Assembly: GCF_017357225.1 (NCBI RefSeq)
Contig: NZ_CP071604.1
Coordinates: 3,289,001-3,353,000 of the forward strand
Direction: 5' to 3'
Length of the DNA: 64,000 nucleotides
From: Rhizobium binae
GTDB taxonomy: Bacteria; Pseudomonadota; Alphaproteobacteria; Rhizobiales; Rhizobiaceae
Below, one piece after another: positions 44,269-53,185 of the stretch. Position numbers and translations under genes: made by a program. Every line of letters starts with the position of its first letter. Position 1 is the first letter of the stretch. Below the pieces are notes generated by a model that searched no databases, was not told the DNA's origin, and saw only the letters and a program-made list of their open reading frames with translations.

Positions 44269-45507
44269 ATGTATGAATATGCCATAGCATGGGAATGGCT
44301 GGCTTTCGCGGCACGCTGGTTCCATGTCATCACTGCGATCGCCTGGATCGGATCGTCCTTTTATTTCATCGCGCTCGATCTCGGACTGGTGAAACGCCCG
44401 CATCTGCCGCCCGGCGCCTATGGCGAGGAATGGCAGGTCCATGGCGGCGGCTTCTATCATATCCAGAAATATCTGGTGGCGCCCGCGCAAATGCCGGAGC
44501 ACCTGACCTGGTTCAAATATGAGAGCTATTTTACCTGGATATCCGGCTTCCTGATGCTCTGCATCGTCTATTATGGCGGCGCCGACCTCTTCCTGATCGA
44601 TCGGCATGTGCTCGATATCAGCCCGCCGGTCGCGATCCTGATCTCGCTCGCGTCGCTCGTCTTCGGCTGGATCGTCTACGACCTGCTCTGCAAGTCGCCG
44701 CTCGGCCGCAACACCTGGGGGCTGATGGCGGTGCTCTATGTCGTGCTCGTCTTCATGGCCTGGGGTTACACGCAGCTTTTCACCGGCCGCGCCGCCTTCC
44801 TGCATCTAGGCGCCTTTACCGCGACGATCATGTCGGCCAACGTCTTCATGATCATCATCCCCAACCAGAAGATCGTCGTTGCCGACCTGATCGCCGGCCG
44901 TACACCCGATCCGAAATACGGCCAGGCCGCCAAGCAGCGCTCGCTGCACAACAACTACCTGACGCTGCCCGTCATCTTCTTCATGCTGTCGAACCATTAT
45001 CCGCTCGCCTTCGGCACGGCGTTCAACTGGGTGATCGCGGCGCTGGTCTTCCTGATGGGCGTCACCATCCGCCACTGGTTCAACACCACCCATGCCAGGA
45101 AAGGCCGGCCGACCTGGACCTGGATCGTCACCCTCATCCTCTTCATCCTGATTATGTGGCTTTCGACGGCGCCGAAACTGCTGACCGGCGAGAAGGATAC
45201 GGCGGCGGTGGCGCCAGCCTTCCAGCAATTCGCCGGCAATCCACATTTCCCCGCCGTCAAGCAACTGGTCGCGACCCGCTGTTCCATGTGCCACGCCGCC
45301 GAACCCGTTTATGAGGGCATCGTGCGACCGCCGAAGGAGGTGATGCTCGAAAACGACGCGGAAATTGCCGCCCATGCCCGCGAGATCTATATACAGGCGG
45401 GCCGCAGCCATGCCATGCCGCCCGGCAATATCACCGATATCACGCTGGACGAACGCAAGCTGCTCGTCGCCTGGTTCGAAAGCGCAGTCGAAGGCAAGAA
45501 ACAATGA
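44269..45507 (+). CDS. puuD: Membrane urate hydroxylase with C-terminal cytochrome c domain
   Basis: 412 residues. About eight membrane helices in the N-terminal 300 residues (WLAFAARWFHVITAIAWIGS at the start, with HGGGFYHIQKY in the first loop), then a periplasmic cytochrome c domain with the haem motif CSMCH and axial Met in SHAMPPGN. This is PuuD, which oxidises urate to 5-hydroxyisourate and passes electrons to the respiratory chain, replacing soluble uricase. It links XdhABC to UraH/UraD encoded at 57-59 kb. Overlaps guaD by ATGA. Confidence 0.93.
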   Translation: MYEYAIAWEWLAFAARWFHVITAIAWIGSSFYFIALDLGLVKRPHLPPGAYGEEWQVHGGGFYHIQKYLVAPAQMPEHLTWFKYESYFTWISGFLMLCIVYYGGADLFLIDRHVLDISPPVAILISLASLVFGWIVYDLLCKSPLGRNTWGLMAVLYVVLVFMAWGYTQLFTGRAAFLHLGAFTATIMSANVFMIIIPNQKIVVADLIAGRTPDPKYGQAAKQRSLHNNYLTLPVIFFMLSNHYPLAFGTAFNWVIAALVFLMGVTIRHWFNTTHARKGRPTWTWIVTLILFILIMWLSTAPKLLTGEKDTAAVAPAFQQFAGNPHFPAVKQLVATRCSMCHAAEPVYEGIVRPPKEVMLENDAEIAAHAREIYIQAGRSHAMPPGNITDITLDERKLLVAWFESAVEGKKQ

Positions 45508-46838
45508 CGACAACACTCCTGCGCGGCCGCCTGCTGTCCTTTCATCGGGCGCCGCTCAGTCTGGCCGACAGCCAGAGTTACCTCTACGAGGAAGATGGCG
45601 GCCTGCTGATCGAAGACGGGCTGATCGCGTCGGTCGGCGCCTATGCCGACGTCCAGGCGAAGGCAGCCGCTGACGTCGTCGAGATCGACCATCGCCCGCA
45701 TCTGATCCTGCCCGGCTTCATCGACATGCACCTGCATTTTCCGCAGATGCAGGTGATCGCCTCCTATGCCGCCAACCTGCTCGAATGGCTGAATACCTAT
45801 ACCTTTCCCGAGGAATGCCGTTTCGTCGAAAGCGCGCATGCTGAGAGGATCGCCACGCATTTCTACGACGAACTGATCCGCCATGGCACGACGACGGCGG
45901 TCGCCTATTGCTCGGTGCACAAGACCTCGGCCGACGCCTTCTTCGCCGAGGCGATGAAGCGCAACATGCGCATGGTTGGCGGCAAGGTTATGATGGACCG
46001 CAACGCGCCGCAGGGCCTGCTCGACACGCCCGAGATGGGTTATGATGAGACCCGCCAGGTGATCGCGGACTGGCACGGCAAGGGCCGCAACCACGTCGCC
46101 ATCACCCCGCGCTTCGCCATCACCTCGACGCCGGCGCAGATGGAAGCCACGGGCGCCCTTGCCCGCGAATTTCCCGACCTGCACATCCAGACGCATCTGT
46201 CGGAAAATCACGACGAGATCAAATTCACCTGCGAGCTCTATCCCGAAGCGATCGACTATACCGACATCTACGCCCGCTACGGCCTGCTCGGGCCGAAAAG
46301 CCTCTTCGGCCACGCCATCCACCTCTCCGAGCGCGAAGCCGATGTCATGAGCGAGACGGGCGCCGTCGCCGTCCACTGCCCGACCTCGAACCTCTTCCTC
46401 GGCTCTGGCCTGTTTCCGCTGAAGGCGCTGGCGCGACGCGAAAAGCCGGTTCGTATCGGTGTTGCAACCGATATCGGCGGCGGCTCCAGCTATTCAATGC
46501 TGAAAACCATGGACGAGGCCTACAAGATCCAGCAGCTGCTCGGCGAACGGCTGAACCCGCTGGAAAGCTATTACTTAATGACGCGCGGCAATGCCGAGGC
46601 GCTGTCGCTGGCCGACCGGATCGGCACGCTGGACGCCGGCACTGAGGCCGATCTCGTTGTCCTCAACGCCGCCGCGACCCCGGCCATGGCGCTGAAGCTG
46701 GAAGCGGTGAAGACCCTGCCCGAAGAGCTCTTCCTTCTGCAGACGATGGGCGACGACCGGGCGGTCGCCGAAACCTATGTGGCGGGCGTCGCTTTGAAAA
46801 CCGGGCTTCAGGATCGACGCAGCGACGGTAGAACGTGA
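45504..46838 (+). CDS. guaD: Guanine deaminase
   Basis: 444-residue amidohydrolase. Metal motif GFIDMHLHFPQMQVIASYAA is diagnostic of guanine deaminase; FPEECRFVESAHAERIATHF, TTTAVAYCSVHKTSADAFF and IQTHLSENHDEI follow, and GVATDIGGGSSYSM provides the last metal Asp. Converts guanine to xanthine and ammonia. Start overlaps the puuD stop, so urate oxidation and guanine deamination are translationally coupled. Confidence 0.95.
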   Translation: MTTTLLRGRLLSFHRAPLSLADSQSYLYEEDGGLLIEDGLIASVGAYADVQAKAAADVVEIDHRPHLILPGFIDMHLHFPQMQVIASYAANLLEWLNTYTFPEECRFVESAHAERIATHFYDELIRHGTTTAVAYCSVHKTSADAFFAEAMKRNMRMVGGKVMMDRNAPQGLLDTPEMGYDETRQVIADWHGKGRNHVAITPRFAITSTPAQMEATGALAREFPDLHIQTHLSENHDEIKFTCELYPEAIDYTDIYARYGLLGPKSLFGHAIHLSEREADVMSETGAVAVHCPTSNLFLGSGLFPLKALARREKPVRIGVATDIGGGSSYSMLKTMDEAYKIQQLLGERLNPLESYYLMTRGNAEALSLADRIGTLDAGTEADLVVLNAAATPAMALKLEAVKTLPEELFLLQTMGDDRAVAETYVAGVALKTGLQDRRSDGRT

Positions 46839-46922
46839 ATGATCTGAAACCCGTGCGCAATGTCGATGGATAGAAAGACGCGCTCTTGCTGATAGCCGAA
46901 TTCAGATATGAAGGTTCAATTC

Positions 46923-48065
46923 ATGGCCACTCCGCTCACCATCGCCGATCTGAAACAGCTCGCGCAGCGCCGCGTGCCGAAAATGTTTTTCGACTACGCG
47001 GATTCCGGCGCTTGGACGGAATCCACATATCACGCGAATGAGAGCGATTTCAGCCGGATTAAACTGCGCCAGCGGGTTTTGGTCGACATGGCCGACCGCT
47101 CGCTGGAGACGACGATGATCGGCCAGAAGGTGTCAATGCCGGTGGCCTTGGCGCCGACCGGCCTGACCGGCATGCAGCATGCCGATGGCGAGATGCTGGC
47201 GGCGCGCGCGGCGGAAGAATTCGGCGTTCCCTTCACCCTGTCGACCATGAGCATCTGCTCGATCGAGGACGTCGCATCGGTAACGACGCGCCCCTTCTGG
47301 TTCCAGCTCTACGTCATGCGGGACAAGGATTTCGTCCTCGGCCTGATCAACCGCGCCAGGGCCGCCAAATGCTCGGCGCTGGTGCTGACGGCCGACCTGC
47401 AGATCCTCGGCCAGCGTCACAAGGACCTGCGCAACGGCCTGTCGGCGCCGCCGAAATTCACGCCGAAACATGTCTGGCAGATGGCAAGCAGGCCGTTCTG
47501 GTGTCTGGATATGCTGCAGACCAAGCGCCGCACCTTCGGCAACATCATCGGCCATGCGAAAAATGTCTCCAACATCGCCTCGCTTGCCACATGGACGCAT
47601 GAGCAGTTCGATCCGCGCCTTTCCTGGGCCGATGTCGCCTGGATCAAGGAGCAATGGGGCGGCCCGCTGATCATCAAGGGCGTGCTCGACCCGGAGGACG
47701 CCAGAGCAGCCGCCGATACCGGCGCCGATGCCATCGTCGTCTCCAATCACGGCGGCCGCCAGCTCGACGGCGCCCCCTCTTCGATCAGCATGCTGCCTGC
47801 AATCGTCGATGCCGTCGGCGACCGCATCGAGATCCATCTAGACGGCGGCATTCGCTCCGGTCAGGACGTGCTGAAGGCCGTGGCACTCGGAGCCAAAGGC
47901 ACCTATATCGGCCGTCCCTTCCTCTACGGCCTCGGCGCCATGGGCAAAGAGGGCGTCACTCTGGCGCTCGGCATCATCCGCAAGGAGATGGACATCACCA
48001 TGGCGCTCTGCGGCAAACGCGACATCAACGATGTGAACGCGTCGATCATATCGCCGCAAGGCTGA
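46923..48065 (+). CDS. lldD: FMN-dependent alpha-hydroxy-acid dehydrogenase (L-lactate dehydrogenase type)
   Basis: 380 residues. Starts MATPLTIADLKQLAQRRVPK, then FDYADSGAWTE, the FMN-contact VALAPTGLTGMQHADGE, and the active-site signature SNHGGRQLDGAPSS with catalytic His and Arg, followed by LDGGIRSGQDVLKA. Length and N-terminus fit membrane-associated LldD that oxidises L-lactate to pyruvate through quinones. ATG 46923 has AAGG; an ATG at 46908 is possible. Glycolate or another 2-hydroxy acid cannot be excluded. Confidence 0.88.
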   Translation: MATPLTIADLKQLAQRRVPKMFFDYADSGAWTESTYHANESDFSRIKLRQRVLVDMADRSLETTMIGQKVSMPVALAPTGLTGMQHADGEMLAARAAEEFGVPFTLSTMSICSIEDVASVTTRPFWFQLYVMRDKDFVLGLINRARAAKCSALVLTADLQILGQRHKDLRNGLSAPPKFTPKHVWQMASRPFWCLDMLQTKRRTFGNIIGHAKNVSNIASLATWTHEQFDPRLSWADVAWIKEQWGGPLIIKGVLDPEDARAAADTGADAIVVSNHGGRQLDGAPSSISMLPAIVDAVGDRIEIHLDGGIRSGQDVLKAVALGAKGTYIGRPFLYGLGAMGKEGVTLALGIIRKEMDITMALCGKRDINDVNASIISPQG

Positions 48066-48138
48066 AACACAGAAATCGCCACCGGCTTAACGCGCCAATG
48101 GCCGGGCAAGCCCTGCCGGATACGCAACGGCATGCGGT

Positions 48139-48579
48139 TCAAGCTGGCGGCTGGCCGCTGCTCGCATTTAGCTGAAGAATCGCGAAAATCGCGAGATAGA
48201 GGACGAGCGCCAAACGCTGCTGCCAGACGATGCGGCGCGATCCGGCAATCCGCTTCTCGAGGCCACGCGGCGGCCTGTCAGGCTTGCGAAGCTGCATCCG
48301 GAACAGCAGGTCGTCGACCGCGGCAAGGCCGGCTTCCTCTGTCTCATGGCTCGCCGCGAGGCGAAACAACAGCGCATCGAAGAGAAGATGGATCGCCAGC
48401 GCAAGGACGATCCCGCAGAAAACAAGCATCAGGAGCCAACCGAGCGTTGGAGCGAAACCCCGATATCCCGCGGTGATCGGGGCGGTAATTAGCGGCAACA
48501 GCGCCGTCAGCCCGCAGAATATCGAGTTGCGGCCGAGATTTCGCGCCGCCGCGGAGGCAGCGGTTTGCCACGGCGTCAT
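48139..48579 (-). CDS. Small membrane protein, last gene of the ynb-like module
   Basis: 146 residues with three probable membrane helices: FCGLTALLPLITAPITAGYR, WLLMLVFCGIVLALAIHLLF and LALVLYLAIFAILQL, separated by a basic cytoplasmic stretch (MQLRKPDRPPRGLEKRIAGS). No known domain recognised. Its ATG overlaps the stop of the phosphatase gene by 1 nt (TAATG), which marks it as part of the same operon. The open frame upstream of 48579 runs antiparallel to nothing conserved and overlaps the phosphatase in another frame, so it was not used. Confidence 0.65.
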   Translation of the reverse strand: MTPWQTAASAAARNLGRNSIFCGLTALLPLITAPITAGYRGFAPTLGWLLMLVFCGIVLALAIHLLFDALLFRLAASHETEEAGLAAVDDLLFRMQLRKPDRPPRGLEKRIAGSRRIVWQQRLALVLYLAIFAILQLNASSGQPPA

Positions 48580-49904
48580 TACACGCCCTCCCTGGCAGCA
48601 TGGATAGTTTCCATGGGCAGATAAACACGTCGCCCCGCGCGTTCGATCAGTTGCAACGCTTCGGCTGGGTTTTCGCAACGTCGGCTGCTGACCAGCCAAC
48701 TTACGATGACGCAGGCGCTCCGCTGGAAACCGAGCGCGCAGCAGACGAGGACTGGTCCTTGGTGGCGCGCAGCTTCGATGACATCGGCCGCGGCTCGCGC
48801 CTGGATCTTGTCGAGACCTGTAAGATCGAGGGCGGGAAAGCTGCACCATCGCGCAAGCGTCCCGCTCGGGCGCTGAAGTTCGCCGGCGATATCGATCACT
48901 GTGGCAAAACGGTTGGCCTCGTGACGACGCGGAAAACGACCGAGATGGACGCCATTGGCGATCACCACGGATGCCGGCATTTTGCGTGTCCAGAGCCAAA
49001 CGTTGATGGTTGCGCCGAGCCGGTAGGGTGCCAGCAGCAAGCGGCTGGCAGGCAAGGTTCGGCCATCTGCGCGTTTCAGGAATATCTGCGGGCCGGCGCC
49101 GAAATATCCGACTGCGACGATCGCCAGCGCAACGGCCGGCCAGAGCATCAGAAGTGCCGCGGCCGTCAGACGGATGCAGAGCGCGGCAAGGACGAGAAAT
49201 GCCACGGCGCCACCCAGATAGTAGATGCCAAGACGGCGCGACTTTGGATCGCGGCTCAAAGTAAAATTCGCAAGAGGGGAAGTGGCGTCGCGCGGAAAAA
49301 GCCAGGCGGCAAACAGACCGAGCAGCATGCCGGTCGGGATGTCCATGACGTGATGCTGCCACGTCGTCAGCACCGAGGCTCCAATCAGGAAACACCAGAC
49401 GTGCCAGAAAAGCCGCGCCCTGCGCGGCAACCGGCCGCGCAGATGATCCCAGATCACCACCAGCAGCGCGACATGCAGCGATGGCGCCTGGTTGAACGGT
49501 TTATCGAAACCGCCGAGGACGTCGAACATGAAACCGGGCAGGCCGCTGGTGGCCGGCCGTACGAAGGTTGCTTCGAGCGGAAATGCGATAAAGCAGGCGA
49601 TCGCGACTATCTGGATCGTGAGATACCGCCTCGCGAGCATGTCCACATCGCGCGGCGTTGTGTTGATGAACAGGCAAAGGGCGTAGAACAGGTTAATCGA
49701 CCAGTATGGAATGATCGACCATGCCAGGAACGGAATGGCGCTTTCCCATGCGAAGGCGATGTTCGGCACATGAGCGCTTTGTGAGGCCAGCCAGTTGGCG
49801 CCGCCATAGGTCAGATAGAAGAACGGCGCCAGGAAGACGAGCCAGAGCGTCGCCCGCTTCAGGACCGGCGCGGCCTGGGAAAAACGAGAACGTGCCTGTC
49901 CCAA
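48579..49904 (-). CDS. PAP2-type phosphatase fused to a dual-specificity phosphatase (YnbD-like)
   Basis: 441 residues. Six or so membrane helices carry a PAP2 active site: NQAPSLH (residues 138-144) and the His184...Asp188 pair in WQHHVMDIP. Further helices follow, then from about 310 a cytoplasmic cysteine phosphatase domain with the CX5R loop VCCALGFQRS (Cys389, Arg395). Each half alone would remove phosphate from a lipid or phosphoester; the fusion matches E. coli YnbD. TTG 49904 with GAGGG is the likely start; TTG 49919, overlapping the upstream stop, is an alternative. Operon with the hydrolase-methyltransferase gene. Confidence 0.8.
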   Translation of the reverse strand: MGQARSRFSQAAPVLKRATLWLVFLAPFFYLTYGGANWLASQSAHVPNIAFAWESAIPFLAWSIIPYWSINLFYALCLFINTTPRDVDMLARRYLTIQIVAIACFIAFPLEATFVRPATSGLPGFMFDVLGGFDKPFNQAPSLHVALLVVIWDHLRGRLPRRARLFWHVWCFLIGASVLTTWQHHVMDIPTGMLLGLFAAWLFPRDATSPLANFTLSRDPKSRRLGIYYLGGAVAFLVLAALCIRLTAAALLMLWPAVALAIVAVGYFGAGPQIFLKRADGRTLPASRLLLAPYRLGATINVWLWTRKMPASVVIANGVHLGRFPRRHEANRFATVIDIAGELQRPSGTLARWCSFPALDLTGLDKIQARAAADVIEAARHQGPVLVCCALGFQRSACVIVSWLVSSRRCENPAEALQLIERAGRRVYLPMETIHAAREGV

Positions 49905-49915
49905 CGGCTTTGCCC

Positions 49916-51700
49916 TCAAATTCTTTCCGCCAGCGAGACGGTGAAAATGCCCCACTGATCGATGCGCTGTTCGATCTTGCGGAAACCGGCTGCGGCGACC
50001 AGCTGGTCCATTTCTTCTTGCGTCCGCCGCCGCATCACCCACGCCTGGCCGCCGCGGTGGGAGGTCAGGGCGCGGGCGATCATCTCCAGCTGTGGATGCC
50101 ATGGCTGGTTGGTGTAGATGAGCAGGCCACCGGGCTGCATCGCGCGGGCGATCCCATTGAGCGAAGTGGTAATCATCATATTGTCGGAGAAAAGCTCGTA
50201 AAGGCCGGAGACGATTGCGAGATCCGGAGCCGGCGTGATCGCAGCCAGCCCCTCGCCGTCAAAGGCATCCTGCTGGCGAAAGCTGGCGAAATCACCCAGT
50301 CCGCGCGTGGCAATGCTGTTGCGCCCGGCTTCGACGTTGATGGGGGAATAATCCTGCAAGCGCGCACTATCGGGACGCACGGCCGCCGCCTCGATCGCAT
50401 CAAGGACATAACGACCGTGGCCTGCCGCTATGTCGAGCATATGGGTGCTGCGGCCGGCTGCTTTCAGACGCTCCAGCCCGGACTCGATCAGTTCCTGCAA
50501 GTGCAGCTTGCGCTGCCTGATGCCGCGCCAGCCGATCGCCTCGAGAAACACCTTGTCGATCAACCGCCCGCCGGGACCGAGCCCCCGCGGGTTGTTCTCA
50601 TAGACGTAATCGAGCGTCGAGCCGGAATCGAAACCGGTCTCGACCCCGATCTTTATGCCTTCCGACACCAGCGCGCCAAGCCTGATGTTGAGACGGCTCA
50701 GCGCCCAGTAGATGCCGCGTGAGGACGTGGCGTCCAGAGGGCTCGCGAGCCGGTCGGCCTCGTCCTTGGTATAGCCCTCGATGTGGGCGGTGCGAAGATC
50801 GGCAGGCGCCCGTGGCTCGGCGAAACGTGCATCGATAAAACGGCGGACCTCGGCGAGCGCAATCGCGCGGTCCTTCTCGCCAAGTGTGTCATGATAGAAA
50901 CCGGCAAATACATGCCGCTCCTTGATGCGGCTGCCGAGGTTTACGTAGAACCGGTGCTGCGGCGCGTGTCGCACCACCCAGTCACTGCCGGAGATCAGCA
51001 GTTGGGTCGGAACCGTGATGGCACGGCCGTCATCGACGACGCGGGCTGCGGCTTCGTAAAGCTGCAACAGAATATTGGAGGCGATCGGCCGGGTGATCAA
51101 CGGGTCGGCTTCAAAGGAGGCGATGCGCTCGGAATCATGCGTCAGAAACCGCGCCTTGACATAGGAATTGACGAAGAATGTCCCCTTGAGCTTTTCCCAG
51201 AGCGCAATGCCTTCCCTGGCAAAAGGCACGTAGAGCTTGACGCTGAACGCCGGTGACGCGAGCACGAGCGCACGGATTTGCGGCGCATAGTCGTGCACCC
51301 AGGTAGCGGCGAGGACCGCGCCGACGCTCTGCGCAATGACGGCAATGTCTTCGACGGCAGTACCGCTTGTCTCGCTGACATGGCGGACGAAGCAATCGAG
51401 GTCACGGACCGAAGCAGCGAAGGATGGCGAATAGCCGCGCTCTCCCGGTGAGCGCCCGTGACCGCGTGCGTCCCAGGCATAGAAGGCAAAATCATCGAGA
51501 CCGAGTTCGGTGGCAAGATGCGCGACCCGGCCGCTATGCTCGTGGCCGCGATGGAGAAGAATGATCGCGCCCTTGGGTACTGCACCGGTCGCAGGCCACG
51601 TCCGATAAAACAGTCGCATGCCATCATGCGACACGAATTCGGATTCACGCATCGGCCTCGCCATCAAGGAGGGTTGCCAACTGTCGGCGGCTTGCAGCAC
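49916..51700 (-). CDS. Alpha/beta-hydrolase fused to SAM-dependent methyltransferase (YnbC-like)
   Basis: 594 residues. N-terminal monoacylglycerol-lipase-like domain: IILLHRGHEHSGRVAHLATE, WDARGHGRSPGERGYSP, nucleophile Ser in AQSVGAV, acid in ISGSDWVV and His in GFYHDTLGE. The C-terminal class I methyltransferase starts near residue 400 with motif I MLDIAAGHGRYVLDAI and continues DLAIVSGLYELF. The same fusion occurs in E. coli YnbC. GTG 51700 is preceded by GGAG at good spacing; ATGs at 51664 and 51652 lack it. Divergent from the CDP-alcohol phosphatidyltransferase gene. A joint role in modifying an unusual phospholipid is inferred. Confidence 0.82.
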   Translation of the reverse strand: MLQAADSWQPSLMARPMRESEFVSHDGMRLFYRTWPATGAVPKGAIILLHRGHEHSGRVAHLATELGLDDFAFYAWDARGHGRSPGERGYSPSFAASVRDLDCFVRHVSETSGTAVEDIAVIAQSVGAVLAATWVHDYAPQIRALVLASPAFSVKLYVPFAREGIALWEKLKGTFFVNSYVKARFLTHDSERIASFEADPLITRPIASNILLQLYEAAARVVDDGRAITVPTQLLISGSDWVVRHAPQHRFYVNLGSRIKERHVFAGFYHDTLGEKDRAIALAEVRRFIDARFAEPRAPADLRTAHIEGYTKDEADRLASPLDATSSRGIYWALSRLNIRLGALVSEGIKIGVETGFDSGSTLDYVYENNPRGLGPGGRLIDKVFLEAIGWRGIRQRKLHLQELIESGLERLKAAGRSTHMLDIAAGHGRYVLDAIEAAAVRPDSARLQDYSPINVEAGRNSIATRGLGDFASFRQQDAFDGEGLAAITPAPDLAIVSGLYELFSDNMMITTSLNGIARAMQPGGLLIYTNQPWHPQLEMIARALTSHRGGQAWVMRRRTQEEMDQLVAAAGFRKIEQRIDQWGIFTVSLAERI

Positions 51701-51728
51701 GGTCTACTCCAGTTCTGATCGATTGATG

Positions 51729-51771
51729 GGTTGCAACCACTGGCGGAACAATGATTTGCATTCATTGCAAA
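51729..51771. promoter_or_regulatory. Two TTGCAA-type palindromes in the ynb-like divergent promoter
   Basis: GGTTGCAACC (51729-51738) is a perfect 10-bp palindrome, and TTTGCA-TTCAT-TGCAAA (51755-51771) a perfect 6-5-6 dyad. Both lie between the divergent hydrolase-methyltransferase and phosphatidyltransferase genes and share a TTGCA half-site, as expected of one regulator controlling both directions. Confidence 0.5.
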
Positions 51772-51900
51772 AGTCTAGTCGCAAATGTAAGCCCTATACG
51801 AGAACCGCCATGAAGTATGGGCTTCCCGATAAGGACGACGTTCTGCACTGCCGGCACTGGGATAGATTTTTCTGATGCCACGAAACTCTACCGAGGTCGC

Positions 51901-52512
51901 ATGTCTGTTTATCAATTGAAGTCCCGCTTTCAGAATATCCTTCGCCCTCTGGTCCGCGCGCTGGCGGCGCGAGGCGTCACCGCCAATCAGGTGACGACTG
52001 TTGCCGCGGCCGTCTCGGTTGCACTTGGCCTTTTCCTGAGCGTCGTACCGCTTCCGCAGTTGTTCCTGCTGGTGCCAGTCTGGTTTCTTCTGCGCATGGG
52101 CCTCAATGCCATTGACGGCATGCTCGCGCGCGAACATGGGCAAAAGAGCATTTTGGGCGCCTATCTCAACGAAATCGGTGATGTCGTCTCGGATGCCGCC
52201 CTGTATTTGCCGTTTGCGCTGATCGATCCGAACGGCCTGATGCCGGCAATGACAGTCATTTTCCTCTCGGTGCTGACGGAATTTGCCGGCGTTCTGGGTC
52301 AAACGGTCGGCGCCAGCCGGCGTTACGACGGGCCACTGGGAAAGAGCGACCGTGCGGTGCTTTTCGGCGCGCTCGGCATCTTCGTCGCGTTTGGCGGTAC
52401 GTTTGCGGCATGGACTGTGTGGCTTTGGCCGGTCGTGGCTCTCCTTCTCGTATGGACGATCATCAACCGTATCAGCGCCGGTATCCGCGAGGCGCGCACG
52501 GCCGCCCGATAG
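51901..52512 (+). CDS. CDP-alcohol phosphatidyltransferase (YnbA-like)
   Basis: 203 residues, about six membrane helices. The CDP-alcohol phosphotransferase motif reads DGMLAREHGQKSILG, then AYLNEIGDVVSD. The spacing DG-x2-AR-x8-G-x3 is perfect, but the first Asp of the usual D-x3-D pair is Asn. The closing segment GPLGKSDRAVLFG is like that of E. coli YnbA. Such enzymes join a CDP-activated lipid or alcohol to an acceptor alcohol; the acceptor here is unknown. ATG 51901 follows GAGG; an in-frame ATG 84 nt upstream is not conserved. Confidence 0.83.
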   Translation: MSVYQLKSRFQNILRPLVRALAARGVTANQVTTVAAAVSVALGLFLSVVPLPQLFLLVPVWFLLRMGLNAIDGMLAREHGQKSILGAYLNEIGDVVSDAALYLPFALIDPNGLMPAMTVIFLSVLTEFAGVLGQTVGASRRYDGPLGKSDRAVLFGALGIFVAFGGTFAAWTVWLWPVVALLLVWTIINRISAGIREARTAAR

Positions 52513-52648
52513 AAAGCAAAGCCCATCTGCCGCCGGTTCGTCGCCGGCAAAGTGATCCGGGAACGGTGCCTCTTGCGAAGTGCTGGATAAATACATCTTC
52601 CGATCCCTGCCCCTCCTAACGAGAAATTAAACACAGGTTGTAATTTCC

Positions 52649-53185
52649 GTGCGTCGCCTCTTGAAAGCACAAAAGCGGTGCTTTATGTTTTTATCCATGG
52701 CACCGACGAGCAAGACACCGCATCCATCGCTATTGCGCTACCTGTTGGCGCCTGACGATCAGGCCCGCCAGGCGCTGGACGACACCATTGCCGCCTATCG
52801 CAGGATGATCGACATCCTCACCGAACTCATCGACGACAAGGCCGGCGCCAATCTCGTCGTCCTGCATGATCTGGGCTATGAAACCGTCCGCGAGCAGACC
52901 GGCCTGCCGGCACGGATGGTGACGCTCGGCCTTCGCGATTTCGCCGCCAATCGGGGCGTCACCCCCGAGCCGTTGCAGTTGCCGCTCGACGACAAGCTCT
53001 TCGCCATCAAAGGCCCCTCGGAATTAACCATCGCCACGGTGCACGGACGCGTTGCCGTGCCCTTCGATGTCGCCGGTTACTCCAGGGGGTGGGAGAGTAT
53101 TTTTCCCGCATACCTTGTAGCGGACCACGATCGCTACGAGATTAACATCGGCGTCACGCCGAATTCCGCTCGGATGGAGGAAAAC
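52649..53185 (+). other. TnpB-like N-terminal segment in frame with pspA
   Basis: An open reading frame with no stop runs from 52649 through the pspA start. Its codons 49-170 resemble the N-terminal half of IS605-family TnpB transposases: AAYRRMIDILTELID, then VVLHDLGYETVREQTGLPAR with MVTLGLRDFAA, then DDKLFAIKG, then TIATVHGRVAVPFDVAGYS, matching the TnpB order Y-x2-VRE-x2-GL-x-A-x-M, D-x2-L-x-x-KG, T-x2-GR-x2-P. The catalytic RuvC half and zinc finger are absent. Possible starts are GTG 52649, ATG 52685 or ATG 52697, none with a good ribosome-binding site. It may be a separate decayed fragment or a true N-terminal extension of PspA. Confidence 0.5.

Noticed and set aside
48580..49395. N-terminal extension of the small membrane protein
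   Set aside because: It lies in another frame of the PAP2/DSP gene, is Arg-rich nonsense, and the real ATG at 48579 overlaps the upstream stop.
52649..53185. A TldR (nuclease-dead TnpB repressor)
   Set aside because: Known TldRs keep the RuvC fold and a guide RNA; here the whole C-terminal half is missing and no guide-like element was seen.
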